From NCBI RefSeq assembly GCF_014145635.1, contig NZ_JACHTC010000021.1:1-53674 (forward strand): 53,674 nucleotides of DNA, read 5' to 3'. The notes beneath the pieces were generated by a model. That model worked only from the letters and a program-made list of their open reading frames with translations, was not told the origin of the DNA and did no database searches. Made by a program: the position numbers and the translations under genes. This document shows, in pieces, positions 44,365 to 52,923 of the stretch. Position 1 is the first letter of the stretch. Every line of letters starts with the position of its first letter. Source of the stretch: Myroides sp. WP-1. Lineage in GTDB: Bacteria > Bacteroidota > Bacteroidia > Flavobacteriales > Flavobacteriaceae.

Positions 44365-45264
44365 TTAGCCATTATTTATCGAAGTAAAAGACCATACACC
44401 TCGTCTAAATTCATGAGGAGATACCCCCATTTCTTTTTTAAAAAACTTGGAAAAATAACTTGGCGAAGGAAAATGCAACTCATAAGCAATTTCTGCTATG
44501 TCTAGATTTGAATTATGGAGGAGTAATTTAGCGTATTCCAGCGTTACTTCGTTGATAAATTGTTTGGCAGAGCGCCCGATGACCTTTTTTATACAGCGAT
44601 TCAAATAATTCTCAGAAATACACAGTTGATGCGCGTAATAACCTACTGACTTCTCTCGTATATGAGATTCAATAACCAATTCCTTAAACTTAAAGGCAAT
44701 TTCTAAATCCCTTGAATTAAATGTATAATGATCGGTATAGTAGTTTAAGCGAGATAGTATAGAATAAAAAATAGGCACGTAAATACTCGGTCTATTTGCC
44801 GTTAGACCCAATTCGCCGTACAACAGAAGCATACTCGCAGTTAATGCTTGACTATCATAATAGTCTAACGCATAGTAAGGCATATACTTGACTTCTTCTT
44901 TTTTGTCATGCATCAACAAGTATTGCGTAAAAATATCCGATTCATAGAGCACTATAAACCCCTTAATGTCTTCTGATAAATTTTGGGTAGCAGTCCAAAC
45001 CCCTTGCTTCACATGAAGACATTCTCCTGCACTAATGCGGTAATTTTGAAAATTGATCAATTGTTCAAATTCGCCATGGGTAACAAAGATAATCAAGCTA
45101 AATGCCGTTCGATATGGACTTACAGGCTTCACTATTCCCGTTAAGTATTCTTCTATTTTATAAACTTGAAGCGAATTTGTATTGCTTAATATCGCAAAAT
45201 CGAGATAGGGTAAGTATCTTTTTTTATAATCGTAACTAGATAAAATCGTAGCAACATCTTTCAT
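44365..45264 (-). CDS. AraC-family transcriptional regulator
   Basis: Using MKDVATILSS at 45264 the protein is about 299 residues; the longer start at 45309 adds MFFCLSLGVFLLYFY, an unlikely hydrophobic leader for this family. The C-terminus has the two helix-turn-helix units (KSVGYYAHQLCISENYLNR and LDIAEIAYELHFPSPSYF, then PHEFRR). The N-terminus is a cupin-like sensor. It is divergent from the urease genes with 141 bp between starts, so it may control them, but it could equally act on other genes. Confidence 0.9.
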   Translation of the reverse strand: MKDVATILSSYDYKKRYLPYLDFAILSNTNSLQVYKIEEYLTGIVKPVSPYRTAFSLIIFVTHGEFEQLINFQNYRISAGECLHVKQGVWTATQNLSEDIKGFIVLYESDIFTQYLLMHDKKEEVKYMPYYALDYYDSQALTASMLLLYGELGLTANRPSIYVPIFYSILSRLNYYTDHYTFNSRDLEIAFKFKELVIESHIREKSVGYYAHQLCISENYLNRCIKKVIGRSAKQFINEVTLEYAKLLLHNSNLDIAEIAYELHFPSPSYFSKFFKKEMGVSPHEFRRGVWSFTSINNG

Positions 45265-45379
45265 ATAAAAGTACAGTAAAAATACGCCTAAAGATAAGCA
45301 AAAAAACAACAGTTTAGCATGGCATGAAAAAGGAAACTATTCGCATGATATAGCTATTTACAGGTGCTCAGTTGAAAAC

Positions 45380-45387
45380 TACTTTTG
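45380..45387 (+). promoter_or_regulatory. -7 element of the urease operon
   Basis: TACTTTTG, an exact TAnnTTTG match, 18 bp before the urease ATG at 45406. No clear -33 TTG at standard spacing. This argues that the TTG at 45385 is promoter, not a start codon. Confidence 0.6.
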
Positions 45388-45405
45388 TACAAAACTTTTA
45401 AAACT

Positions 45406-46029
45406 ATGTATTTAACTCACCAAGAAAAGGAGAAAATGCTTCTTTTATTTGCAGCTATTGTTGCGAAAAGTAGAAAAGAAAAAGGACTAAAATTGAGCTA
45501 TCCAGAAGCGGTTGCTTATTTGTCTGGACATATTATAGAGGGAGCACGAGAGGGAAAAACGGTACAACAACTCATCGAAGAATGCAATCAATTGCTGACA
45601 AATGAAGATGTTATGCCTGGTGTTCCAGAGCTAATCACAGAACTACAAGTAGAAGCGATGTTTGTTGATGGTACAAAATTAGTCTCCCTCAACAGCCCTA
45701 TCCCATCTGCAGCATCTGCAACCTTACCTCCAGGAGCCTATGCTTATGCGGCAGAGGACATTATCTTATCAAAGGGACGAAAACGCGTAGAAATAACCGT
45801 AGTTAATACTGCTGACCGTCCAGTACAAGTGGGGTCACACTTCCACTTCTACGAGGTAAATCCGGCCTTAGTCTTTGATCGTGAATTAACGAAGGGCTAT
45901 CACCTGGATATTGCGTCAGGTTTATCCATTCGATTTATGCCTGGAGTTCAAGAAACAATATCACTTGTTGAATACGGAGGAGATAAAATCATTCACGGTT
46001 TTACAGGAAAAATAAATGGTTCGATTTAA
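45406..46029 (+). CDS. ureA: Urease gamma-beta fused subunit
   Basis: 207 residues counted from [12 protein letters not shown]. Residues 1-100 match the gamma subunit ([39 protein letters not shown]) and about 105-207 match beta ([56 protein letters not shown]). The fusion occurs in Helicobacter and other groups; most urease operons keep these genes apart. It is a structural part of the nickel urease that splits urea to ammonia and CO2. The alpha subunit gene follows 21 bp downstream. The TTG start at 45385 was rejected because it overlaps the -7 element. Confidence 0.95.
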   Translation: MYLTHQEKEKMLLLFAAIVAKSRKEKGLKLSYPEAVAYLSGHIIEGAREGKTVQQLIEECNQLLTNEDVMPGVPELITELQVEAMFVDGTKLVSLNSPIPSAASATLPPGAYAYAAEDIILSKGRKRVEITVVNTADRPVQVGSHFHFYEVNPALVFDRELTKGYHLDIASGLSIRFMPGVQETISLVEYGGDKIIHGFTGKINGSI

Positions 46030-46050
46030 TTTAAAAGAGTAAGAAGTAAA

Positions 46051-47757
46051 ATGAAAAAAATATCACGTAAAGAATATGCTAGTTATTTTGGACCAACAAC
46101 AGGAGACAAAATACGTTTAGCAGATACGGATCTTTGGATCCAAATTGAAAAAGATTACACCACCTATGGAGATGAGTTGATTTTTGGAGGAGGAAAAGTA
46201 GTACGAGATGGCATGGGACAACATCCTCTAGCCACTAAAGATCAAGTATTAGATACGGTTATCTCTAATGCTATTATCTTAGATCATTGGGGGATTGTTA
46301 AAGCGGACATTGGAATCAAAAACGGCTGTATTGTTGGAATTGGAAAAGCTGGAAATCCATTAACCATGGACGGTGTTTCACCCAATATGATTGTAGGTGT
46401 GGGAACAGAGTATATTGCAGGTGAAAATCTGATTGTTACAGCGGGAACGATCGATACCCACGTTCACTATATCTGTCCTCAACAATTTGACGTTGCACTT
46501 CAATCAGGTACAACAACCGTTGTGGGAGGAGGTACCGGACCAGCTGCAGGTACTTTAGCAACAAACTGTACATCGGGTGCATGGCATTTACAACGCATGG
46601 CTCTAGCTACTGATAAAATTCCTGTAAACTTCATCTTTTTGGCTAAAGGCAATAGTTCAAGTGCAGATGCCTTAAACGAAATTGTTACTGCAGGTGCAGG
46701 AGGAATGAAAATTCACGAAGATTGGGGAAGTACACCGTATGTATTAAACAAATGTTTAGAAGTAGCAGATCAAGCGGATATACAAGTATGCATTCACACG
46801 GATACACTAAACGAAGCAGGATTTGTTGAAGACTCTCTGCGCTCATTCAATGGACGATCCATTCACACCTATCACACAGAAGGTGCTGGTGGTGGCCATG
46901 CTCCTGATCTGCTAAAAGTGGTGGAATACGATAATATTTTACCGTCTTCAACTACACCAACTAATCCTTTTACGATCAATACCATTGACGAACACTTGGA
47001 TATGATGATGATATGCCATCATTTGGACAAAAACATTCCAGAAGATATCGCTTTTGCTAAATCGCGTATTCGAGAACAAACCATTGCAGCAGAAGGAATT
47101 TTACACGATATGGGAGCTATATCTATGATGAGTTCTGACTCACAAGCGATGGGTCGAATTGGAGAAGTAGTAACGCGCACTTGGCAAATTGCGGATAAAA
47201 TGAAAAAAGATTTTGGTCCGCTACAACCAGATACTGTAAATGACAACTTCAGAGCCAAACGCTATGTAGCAAAATACACAATTAATCCTGCAATTACGCA
47301 CGGTATATCAGAATATGTTGGTTCTATTGAAGTTGGGAAAATGGCTGATTTAGTTTTTTATCGACCTTGTGCTTTTGGAATAAAACCAGAAATGGTTCTC
47401 AAAGGAGGAGTCATTGCTTATGCAGGAATGGGAGATCCTAACGCCTCGATTTCAACACCTCAACCCTATATGTATCGTCCTATGTGGGGAACATTTGGCA
47501 AAGTAGTAGGTGAGATCTCTGCCCTATTCGTAGCACAACAAGCCATTGATCACGGTGGATTACAAGAATTAGGCGTTGAAAAAGCACTAAAAGCCGTAAA
47601 AAATACACGTCAAGTGAAAAAATCTGATTTGATTCACAACGCGAGTCAACCGCATATTGCAATGAATCACGAAACTTATGAAATTCACATTGATCAAAAA
47701 CCAGTTTCTATTCAACCTTCTCAATCACTACCATTAAGTCAATTATATCATATTTAA
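46051..47757 (+). CDS. ureC: Urease alpha (catalytic) subunit
   Basis: 568 residues. Catalytic subunit of the nickel urease. Nickel-site motifs are intact: HVHYICPQQ, the carbamylated lysine K220 in [18 protein letters not shown], and the flap CHHLD (C322, H323). [15 protein letters not shown] is also present. Length is normal. It forms a two-gene unit with the fused gamma-beta gene and ends at a terminator about 90 bp downstream. No accessory genes (ureE, ureF, ureG, ureD) are found next to it. Confidence 0.98.
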   Translation: MKKISRKEYASYFGPTTGDKIRLADTDLWIQIEKDYTTYGDELIFGGGKVVRDGMGQHPLATKDQVLDTVISNAIILDHWGIVKADIGIKNGCIVGIGKAGNPLTMDGVSPNMIVGVGTEYIAGENLIVTAGTIDTHVHYICPQQFDVALQSGTTTVVGGGTGPAAGTLATNCTSGAWHLQRMALATDKIPVNFIFLAKGNSSSADALNEIVTAGAGGMKIHEDWGSTPYVLNKCLEVADQADIQVCIHTDTLNEAGFVEDSLRSFNGRSIHTYHTEGAGGGHAPDLLKVVEYDNILPSSTTPTNPFTINTIDEHLDMMMICHHLDKNIPEDIAFAKSRIREQTIAAEGILHDMGAISMMSSDSQAMGRIGEVVTRTWQIADKMKKDFGPLQPDTVNDNFRAKRYVAKYTINPAITHGISEYVGSIEVGKMADLVFYRPCAFGIKPEMVLKGGVIAYAGMGDPNASISTPQPYMYRPMWGTFGKVVGEISALFVAQQAIDHGGLQELGVEKALKAVKNTRQVKKSDLIHNASQPHIAMNHETYEIHIDQKPVSIQPSQSLPLSQLYHI

Positions 47758-47767
47758 TTTTTTTATG

Positions 47768-47812
47768 GGACGATGTTTAACTGATTTTTTAATGGGTCTT
47801 TGCTCATCGTCC
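47768..47812 (+). other. Distant inverted repeat after ureC
   Basis: GGACGATG (47768-47775) and CATCGTCC (47805-47812) could pair across 29 bases right after ureC. It may be a weak RNA structure; its role is unknown. Confidence 0.35.
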
Positions 47813-47849
47813 TAATCTTTTTTTCAGCATGTATAACTATTAATTTTTT

Positions 47850-47884
47850 AAAAGGAGCGAATCACAAATTCGCTCCTTTTTTTT
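47850..47884 (+). terminator. Terminator of the urease operon
   Basis: AAAGGAGCGAAT pairs with ATTCGCTCCTTT and is followed by a T run. It closes the two-gene urease unit. 47885-48089 shows no gene. Confidence 0.93.
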
Positions 47885-48089
47885 GAACAAGCACCACTTC
47901 TCATATGAAAAAAAATTTATAACAAATTCTTCACATCACAAGTCTTAAATAATTCGTATATTTAGTCTCGTCGAAATTAGTTTTACGGTTCAAGGTAAAT
48001 ATAGGATTTTCACTTCTAACTATAGATATATCTTATAGTAAAATAAAAAACAATAATCAAAAATAATAGTATATACCAGATCTGTGAAC

Positions 48090-48097
48090 TACTTTTG
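48090..48097 (+). promoter_or_regulatory. -7 element of the peroxiredoxin operon
   Basis: TACTTTTG, a TAnnTTTG match, 53 bp before the ATG; no good -33 is seen. It is followed by AAGAAAGGAAAAAC, an A-rich leader. Confidence 0.5.
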
Positions 48098-48150
48098 TAG
48101 TAGAAAATAAGAAAGGAAAAACAAATATTAACTTTTAAAAAATAAACATT

Positions 48151-48789
48151 ATGTCTTTAGTAGGTAAAAAGTTTCCAAACATTACAGTAGATGCAATTTC
48201 AGAAATGGGTGATAATTTAAGAATCAACATTTTCGAAGAAGCGACAAAAAATAACAAAAAAGTATTATTATTCTGGTATCCAAAAGACTTCACTTTTGTA
48301 TGTCCTACAGAATTACACGCTTTCCAAGAAGCTCTTCCTGAATTTGAGAAAAGAAATACAATGGTAATTGGAGCATCTTGCGATACAAACGAAGTACACT
48401 TTGCATGGTTAAACACAGCAAAAGACAACGGAGGTATTGAAGGAGTTACTTACCCAATCATTGCTGATACACAAAGAAACTTATCTTCTGTATTAGGAAT
48501 TTTAGATGTAGAGAGCGAAGTATACAATGAAGAGTTAGATTCAGTTCAAATTGAAGGATCAAACGTTACATATAGAGCTACGTACTTAATTGACGAAACA
48601 GGAAAAATTTTCCACGAGTCAGTAAACGATATGCCATTAGGAAGAAACGTAAACGAGTATGTACGTTTAATCGATGCTTATACACACGTTCAAACACATG
48701 GTGAAGTATGTCCAGCAAACTGGGAAGAAGGAAAAGATGCAATGAATGCTGACAGAAAAGGTGTTGCTGATTATTTAAGCAAACACTAA
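48151..48789 (+). CDS. 2-Cys peroxiredoxin (AhpC/TSA family)
   Basis: 212 residues. It reduces hydrogen and organic peroxides. Peroxidatic Cys51 in TFVCPTEL and resolving Cys187 in GEVCPANW are both present. It is the first of three close genes (peroxiredoxin, thioredoxin-like, DUF6952-like), so the next gene may supply its reducing power. Gaps are 28 and 17 bp. Confidence 0.96.
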   Translation: MSLVGKKFPNITVDAISEMGDNLRINIFEEATKNNKKVLLFWYPKDFTFVCPTELHAFQEALPEFEKRNTMVIGASCDTNEVHFAWLNTAKDNGGIEGVTYPIIADTQRNLSSVLGILDVESEVYNEELDSVQIEGSNVTYRATYLIDETGKIFHESVNDMPLGRNVNEYVRLIDAYTHVQTHGEVCPANWEEGKDAMNADRKGVADYLSKH

Positions 48790-48817
48790 TCAAGTATTAA
48801 CGTAAAAATTTAAAAAA

Positions 48818-49126
48818 ATGCTTTTAGAATTAGATCAAGATAACTTACAAGAAATTGTAGGTCAAAATGAAAAAGTAGTTGTTCAATTTTCAGCTACATG
48901 GTGTGGTAATTGTAGAATTATGAAACCGAAGTTTAAAAAACTTTCTACAGAAAAAGAGAATATCACGTTTGTAATTGCAGATGCTGAAAAATTCCCTGAA
49001 TCTAGAAAATTAGCTGACGTGAGTAATCTACCAACATTTGCTACTTTTGTAAATGGAAAATTAGTGAACCAAACACAAACGAATAAAACAGAAGTTTTAC
49101 ACGAATTGGTTGGTGAAATCGCTTAA
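48818..49126 (+). CDS. Thioredoxin-family protein with CGNC active site
   Basis: 102 residues with a thioredoxin fold. The active site is TWCGNCR (C29, C32); Asn replaces the usual Pro in CGPC, which should change the redox potential. The cis-Pro is in NLPTFATF. No signal peptide, so it is cytoplasmic. It lies between the peroxiredoxin and a small gene, so it is the likely reductant of the peroxiredoxin. Confidence 0.93.
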   Translation: MLLELDQDNLQEIVGQNEKVVVQFSATWCGNCRIMKPKFKKLSTEKENITFVIADAEKFPESRKLADVSNLPTFATFVNGKLVNQTQTNKTEVLHELVGEIA

Positions 49127-49143
49127 TCCTAAATACTACGAGC

Positions 49144-49401
49144 ATGAAATTACCTGTAATTAAACATTTGACTCAATTTATTGAGCAAAATGACCAAGAT
49201 TATATCATTGAAACCCTTGAAGTATTGGAAAACCTTACGGAAGTGCCTTCGTTAAAAGACGAGGAGTTAGACGTAATTGGCGAATTAATTTCCAATATGT
49301 ATGGTGCACTAGAAGTTCAGAAATTAATGAAAGAAGGTGCTACGCAAAAAGAAGCCTTAAACAGCTTCATGCAACGCGTACTCGGGTCAATCGACAAATA
49401 A
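49144..49401 (+). CDS. Small conserved protein (DUF6952-like)
   Basis: 85 residues, helical, acidic and without Cys, so it is not a redox enzyme itself. It matches the small flavobacterial family I recall as DUF6952, usually found behind this thioredoxin-like gene. Role unknown. It ends the three-gene operon, followed by a terminator. Confidence 0.8.
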   Translation: MKLPVIKHLTQFIEQNDQDYIIETLEVLENLTEVPSLKDEELDVIGELISNMYGALEVQKLMKEGATQKEALNSFMQRVLGSIDK

Positions 49402-49410
49402 TAACTAAAG

Positions 49411-49441
49411 CTGCGAAATCTAGGTTTCGCAGTTTTTTTTT
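49411..49441 (+). terminator. Terminator of the peroxiredoxin operon
   Basis: CTGCGAAA and TTTCGCAG form the stem, followed by nine Ts. Confidence 0.95.
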
Positions 49442-49555
49442 ATTCTTTCCTTTTTTTACTAGTACTTAGGATATTCATGTCAAGTACCTAAAATAAATCC
49501 ACTCACCTTCCCTACTTCTTATCCTAGATTAAGTATTTTTTCACGGTGTCTCTTC

Positions 49556-49563
49556 TACCTTTG
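49556..49563 (+). promoter_or_regulatory. -7 element of the FMN reductase gene
   Basis: TACCTTTG, an exact TAnnTTTG match, 27 bp before the ATG. No TTG at the -33 position. Confidence 0.55.
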
Positions 49564-49589
49564 TAAGACAATAAAACAACATTCAACCT

Positions 49590-50123
49590 ATGAAAATTAC
49601 AGCTTTTGCGGCAACAAATAGCACGCAATCCATAAACCTAGAATTAGTAAAAAGCGCTTTACATACTTTTCAAGATCACGAAATACAAGTATTAGACCTC
49701 AACGATTATGAAATGCCTATTTACTCTCCAGAGCGAAACCAAGAAGGTATTCCTGCAGAAGCATTGGCATTTAATCAGCTATTAAAAGAAAGTGATGCAT
49801 TAATTATTGGATTGGCCGAACACAACGGTACATTCAGTACGGCATTCAAAAACATTTTTGATTGGGGATCACGTGCTGATAAAACGCTGTTTCAACAGAA
49901 ACCCATGCTTTTATTATCTACTTCACCCGGACCTAGAGGTGGTCAATTTGTAATGGAATCAGCCAAGACAATCTTTCCCTTCTTCGGTGGAAATATTCAA
50001 TCTCACTTTTCTTTACCGAGTTTTCAAGATAACTTTAAAGATGGTAGCATCACGAATGATCTCTTACAAGTGGAATTTGAAAAAAGCATAAACGAATTCA
50101 AATCCATTCTTCACCAAAACTAA
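49590..50123 (+). CDS. NADPH-dependent FMN reductase family protein
   Basis: 177 residues, flavodoxin-like fold. FMN_red family wording: AATNSTQSINLELVKSAL at the phosphate loop, ALIIGLAEHNGTFSTAFKN and LLLSTSPGPRGGQFVME. It reduces flavin or quinone-type substrates with NAD(P)H in the cytoplasm; the exact substrate is not clear. It is monocistronic with its own promoter and terminator. Confidence 0.9.
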   Translation: MKITAFAATNSTQSINLELVKSALHTFQDHEIQVLDLNDYEMPIYSPERNQEGIPAEALAFNQLLKESDALIIGLAEHNGTFSTAFKNIFDWGSRADKTLFQQKPMLLLSTSPGPRGGQFVMESAKTIFPFFGGNIQSHFSLPSFQDNFKDGSITNDLLQVEFEKSINEFKSILHQN

Positions 50124-50155
50124 AAAAGGGCTGATCGTTATTCAGCCCTTTTTTA
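50123..50155 (+). terminator. Terminator of the FMN reductase gene
   Basis: AAAGGGCTGA and TCAGCCCTTT form the stem; T run after. Confidence 0.94.
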
Positions 50156-50188
50156 GTTTTCCTAATTTAATAAAGTACTCATCCTCAA

Positions 50189-50219
50189 TTGCAATTCGCC
50201 CTCACATGTTGTACCTTTG
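50189..50219 (+). promoter_or_regulatory. Promoter of the FUSC-family gene
   Basis: TTG (50189-50191), 20-bp spacer, TACCTTTG (50212-50219); a good Bacteroidota promoter about 70 bp before the ATG. Confidence 0.7.
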
Positions 50220-50290
50220 CCCTTGTTTTAATTTCGCATTTAAAACACCAACAGTTTATCTCTTTTTAAACTGTAAATTCGATTTCAATC

Positions 50291-51400
50291 ATGAGAAATA
50301 GTCTCTTCGTTCAATTGCTAACACAAGAAAGTAAAAATCTATTCAAACTCAAACACAGTGATCGCTTGTGGCACATTCCATTCATGGCAATGTTTGCTAT
50401 TGGAGTTCCCTTATTAGCAGGTTGGTATTTCGACAATTTACAAGCCGGATTATTAGCCTGTTTAGCCGGATTGGTGATCTTGTATCTCCCTTCCAATCTT
50501 CCAACTCCTCAACGCATGTTTATCATGTTGGTGTGTTCGTTTGGTTTTATGTTCTCTTATGTCGTAGGCGTGAGCTTCAGTTTTAATTTTATTGTATCAG
50601 CTCTGGTTTTTGGTTTGTTCGCTACTGCAATGCATTGGCTATCACTCTATTTCTCCATGCCTCCGCCAGGAAGTTTTTTCTTTATCATGATTGCTTCAAT
50701 GGCGAGTAATACGCCTTTTGACTTTGATACCATTGCCACGCGAATTGGCTATTTCGTTTTGGGAACTATGTTTGCTTGTACTTTAGCCCTCATCTATAGC
50801 TTTATTGTTGGACGAAAATACACCTCTAAAACTCCAGTGCGTATCATCCAACCTGTCCCTATAAAAACACAGGTAGATTATCTGATTCGCGCCATCATTG
50901 TGGGCGTTTTTATGTCGCTTTCGCTATTAATTGGAAATGTATTACACTTTAATAATCCCTATTGGATTCCCATTTCTTGCTTGGCTATCATGCAGGGTAT
51001 TTCCCTTTACCACGTTTGGCAACGAGCCTTACACCGCATTGCGGGAACTTTTATCGGAATTGGTTTGTGTTGGGTGTTAATTTCGATTTCACAAGAACCG
51101 CTATACTTGTGTATTTGCATTATGCTTTTACAGTTTATTATAGAAATATTCATTTCTCGAAACTATGCACTTGCGGTGATATTTATTACTGCTTTAACTG
51201 TTCTACTAGCTGAAGCTGGCAGTCCTTTGATCCACTCTCCGAACGACTTGATACAAGCGCGTTTGATTGATATTGTTATCGGAAGCTTATTGGGAGGAAT
51301 TGGCGGTTGGCTGTTACACCACGAGTACATAAGACACCATACCGTTGATCAGATTAGAAGTACGCGCATTGGGATAAAAAGAAGACGAAAAAAAGCGTAA
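50291..51400 (+). CDS. FUSC-family (fusaric acid resistance-like) membrane protein
   Basis: 369 residues with about ten membrane segments in two blocks (about 28-170 and 198-345), typical of FUSC/aromatic acid exporter-like proteins. LHFNNPYWIPISCLAIMQ and RALHRIAGTFIGIGL are the family signature. Such proteins are linked to export of aromatic or toxic acids; the substrate is unknown here. The next small gene starts 29 bp downstream and may be co-transcribed. Confidence 0.88.
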   Translation: MRNSLFVQLLTQESKNLFKLKHSDRLWHIPFMAMFAIGVPLLAGWYFDNLQAGLLACLAGLVILYLPSNLPTPQRMFIMLVCSFGFMFSYVVGVSFSFNFIVSALVFGLFATAMHWLSLYFSMPPPGSFFFIMIASMASNTPFDFDTIATRIGYFVLGTMFACTLALIYSFIVGRKYTSKTPVRIIQPVPIKTQVDYLIRAIIVGVFMSLSLLIGNVLHFNNPYWIPISCLAIMQGISLYHVWQRALHRIAGTFIGIGLCWVLISISQEPLYLCICIMLLQFIIEIFISRNYALAVIFITALTVLLAEAGSPLIHSPNDLIQARLIDIVIGSLLGGIGGWLLHHEYIRHHTVDQIRSTRIGIKRRRKKA

Positions 51401-51429
51401 TTTACACTTGATTCTGCTAACTTACATGT

Positions 51430-51771
51430 ATGAAACACTTTTCTCTCATCTGTCCTTGGCTACCCAAAAACATAGCTGCCCTGACGTTGTTTCCCTTTAT
51501 CATCTATAAAAAGAGAGATTACACAGCAGATGCCATTCTCCTGAACCACGAACGCATTCACTTGCAACAGCAATTGGAACTACTCATTCTGCCCTTTTAC
51601 TTGTGGTATGCGGTGGAATTTCTCATACATTTCACCCAATTAAAAGACAAGAGAAAAGCCTATCGCGCTATCTCTTTTGAACGAGAAGCTTATGCCAATG
51701 AAGCGAATCTTTTATATGCAGAGCAACGTAAAGCTTATTCTTTTTTAAAGTATCTATTTAAAAAGCCCTAA
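51430..51771 (+). CDS. Small HExxH protein, membrane-associated, unknown function
   Basis: 113 residues. NHERIHLQQQ gives H40, E41 and H44, followed by a hydrophobic stretch (LLILPFYLWYAVEFLIHF) and then FEREAYANE (E84, E86, E91), a possible third metal ligand. This is a minimal gluzincin-like layout on a short membrane protein. It follows the FUSC gene by 29 bp. A protease role is possible but not shown. Confidence 0.75.
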   Translation: MKHFSLICPWLPKNIAALTLFPFIIYKKRDYTADAILLNHERIHLQQQLELLILPFYLWYAVEFLIHFTQLKDKRKAYRAISFEREAYANEANLLYAEQRKAYSFLKYLFKKP

Positions 51772-51904
51772 ACTAAAACGGTCTTTGGTTCGTATAAAAC
51801 ACTAAAATTACAAGCTTATTTCCCTCCTCACTTTCTAATTTTTCAACTCATACAGACAAACCTAAAAGCTACTCTTTGCTTTTGAAGTAATTTTTTATTC
51901 TTAA

Positions 51905-51954
51905 TTTGTATTTTGTTTCATTTATATTTTTAACTTTGCTTTTCAAAGTACTTT
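51905..51954 (+). promoter_or_regulatory. Promoter with operator-like dyad, regulator operon
   Basis: TTTG (51905-51908), 22-bp spacer, TAACTTTG (51931-51938). The dyad ACTTTG-N5-CAAAGT (51933-51949) overlaps the -7 element and is followed at once by ACTTT, a third half-site. The same arrangement lies before creD. Confidence 0.72.
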
Positions 51955-51958
51955 ACAA

Positions 51959-52564
51959 ATGAGCACAAAAGCAATTGAAGATTTACAACAAATCAAGGCA
52001 ATCATGGAACGCTCCACTAAATTTTTAAGTTTAAGTGGTTGGAGCGGTATCTGGGTAGGAATATGTGGTCTATTGGCTAGCGGTATTTTATATAGTTGGA
52101 AAATGGATTTCAATTATACTGAAAATTCGAATTACAGTGCTTTTAATCTTTTAGCCTTGGCACTTGTAACTTTAGCTGTTGCATTGGGTGGAGGACTTTA
52201 TTTTACCATTCAAAAGACAAAAAAACAAGGAGCTACTTTTTTTAATAAAGTAACCAAGCGACTATTACTTCGCTTTTCCTTTCCTCTACTAATTGGAGGT
52301 ATTTTGTGTGTTATTCTCTATACTAAATTTTTATTGCCTCTAACATTGCCATCAACCATCTTGTTCTACGGCCTTGCTCTCTATACTATTCAAGAAGATA
52401 CGGTAAAAGAGATTAAAACCATGGCTTTACTAGAAATACTTATTGGCTTATTGGCTTTCTGTTTTGTTGATTACAGTTTATTGTTTTGGGCGTTTGGCTT
52501 TGGTGTTATTCACATTCTTTATGGTATTATCCTTTGGAACAAATACGATAAAGAACTAAAGTAG
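51959..52564 (+). CDS. Membrane protein of unknown function, linked to a winged-helix regulator
   Basis: 201 residues: about 30 soluble residues (STKAIEDLQQIKAIMERST), then about five or six membrane segments (GIWVGICGLLASGILY, FNLLALALVTLAVALGGGLYF, LLIGGILCVILY and others). No family I can name. It sits 6 bp before the winged-helix gene, so the two form an operon; it may be a sensor or a target of that regulator. Confidence 0.82.
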   Translation: MSTKAIEDLQQIKAIMERSTKFLSLSGWSGIWVGICGLLASGILYSWKMDFNYTENSNYSAFNLLALALVTLAVALGGGLYFTIQKTKKQGATFFNKVTKRLLLRFSFPLLIGGILCVILYTKFLLPLTLPSTILFYGLALYTIQEDTVKEIKTMALLEILIGLLAFCFVDYSLLFWAFGFGVIHILYGIILWNKYDKELK

Positions 52565-52570
52565 TCTTGA

Positions 52571-52870
52571 ATGAAATTTGATATTGAAAAATTAAATAAA
52601 GTATTCGATAATCGTATTCGCGTTGGAATCATGAGCGGACTCATGGTTAATGAAACTTTGTCTTTCAAAGATTTAAAAGATTTTTTAGATCTGACGGATG
52701 GCAACTTGGCTTCACATTTAAAAAATTTAGAAGACAGTCACTATATTACAGTACATAAAGGATTTATTGGTCGTAAAACAAATACGGTTTACGCCGTTAC
52801 TGAAGAAGGTAAACTAGCCTTCAAACAACACCTTGCCTATTTAGAAAATTTAATCAAAACATTAAAATAA
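52571..52870 (+). CDS. Winged-helix transcriptional regulator
   Basis: 99 residues. A DNA-binding winged helix covers most of the protein: VGIMSGLMVNETLSFKDLKD, LTDGNLASHLKNLEDSHY as the recognition helix, and a wing with RKTNTVYAVTEEGK. It resembles ArsR/MarR/PadR-like small repressors. It is 6 bp after the membrane-protein gene and 53 bp before creD. The operator-like dyads ahead of both transcripts are its likely sites (inference). Confidence 0.9.
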   Translation: MKFDIEKLNKVFDNRIRVGIMSGLMVNETLSFKDLKDFLDLTDGNLASHLKNLEDSHYITVHKGFIGRKTNTVYAVTEEGKLAFKQHLAYLENLIKTLK

Positions 52871-52884
52871 TTTTTTTTAACCTT

Positions 52885-52908
52885 TAACTTTGAAAAACAA
52901 AGTACTTT
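52885..52908 (+). promoter_or_regulatory. -7 element with operator-like dyad ahead of creD
   Basis: TAACTTTG (52885-52892) with ACTTTG-N5-CAAAGT (52887-52903) followed by ACTTT, the same motif and spacing as at 51931-51954. It lies 15 bp before the creD ATG. Confidence 0.68.
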
Positions 52909-52923
52909 TAAAAATAAAACAAC

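Noticed and set aside
45265..45309. Longer AraC start with a hydrophobic leader
   Set aside because: The extra residues look like a chance membrane segment in AT-rich DNA; AraC proteins of this kind are soluble and MKDVATIL is a better start.
45385..45405. TTG start for the fused urease subunit
   Set aside because: The TTG lies inside the TACTTTTG -7 element, and the family start MxLTxxExEK fits the ATG at 45406.
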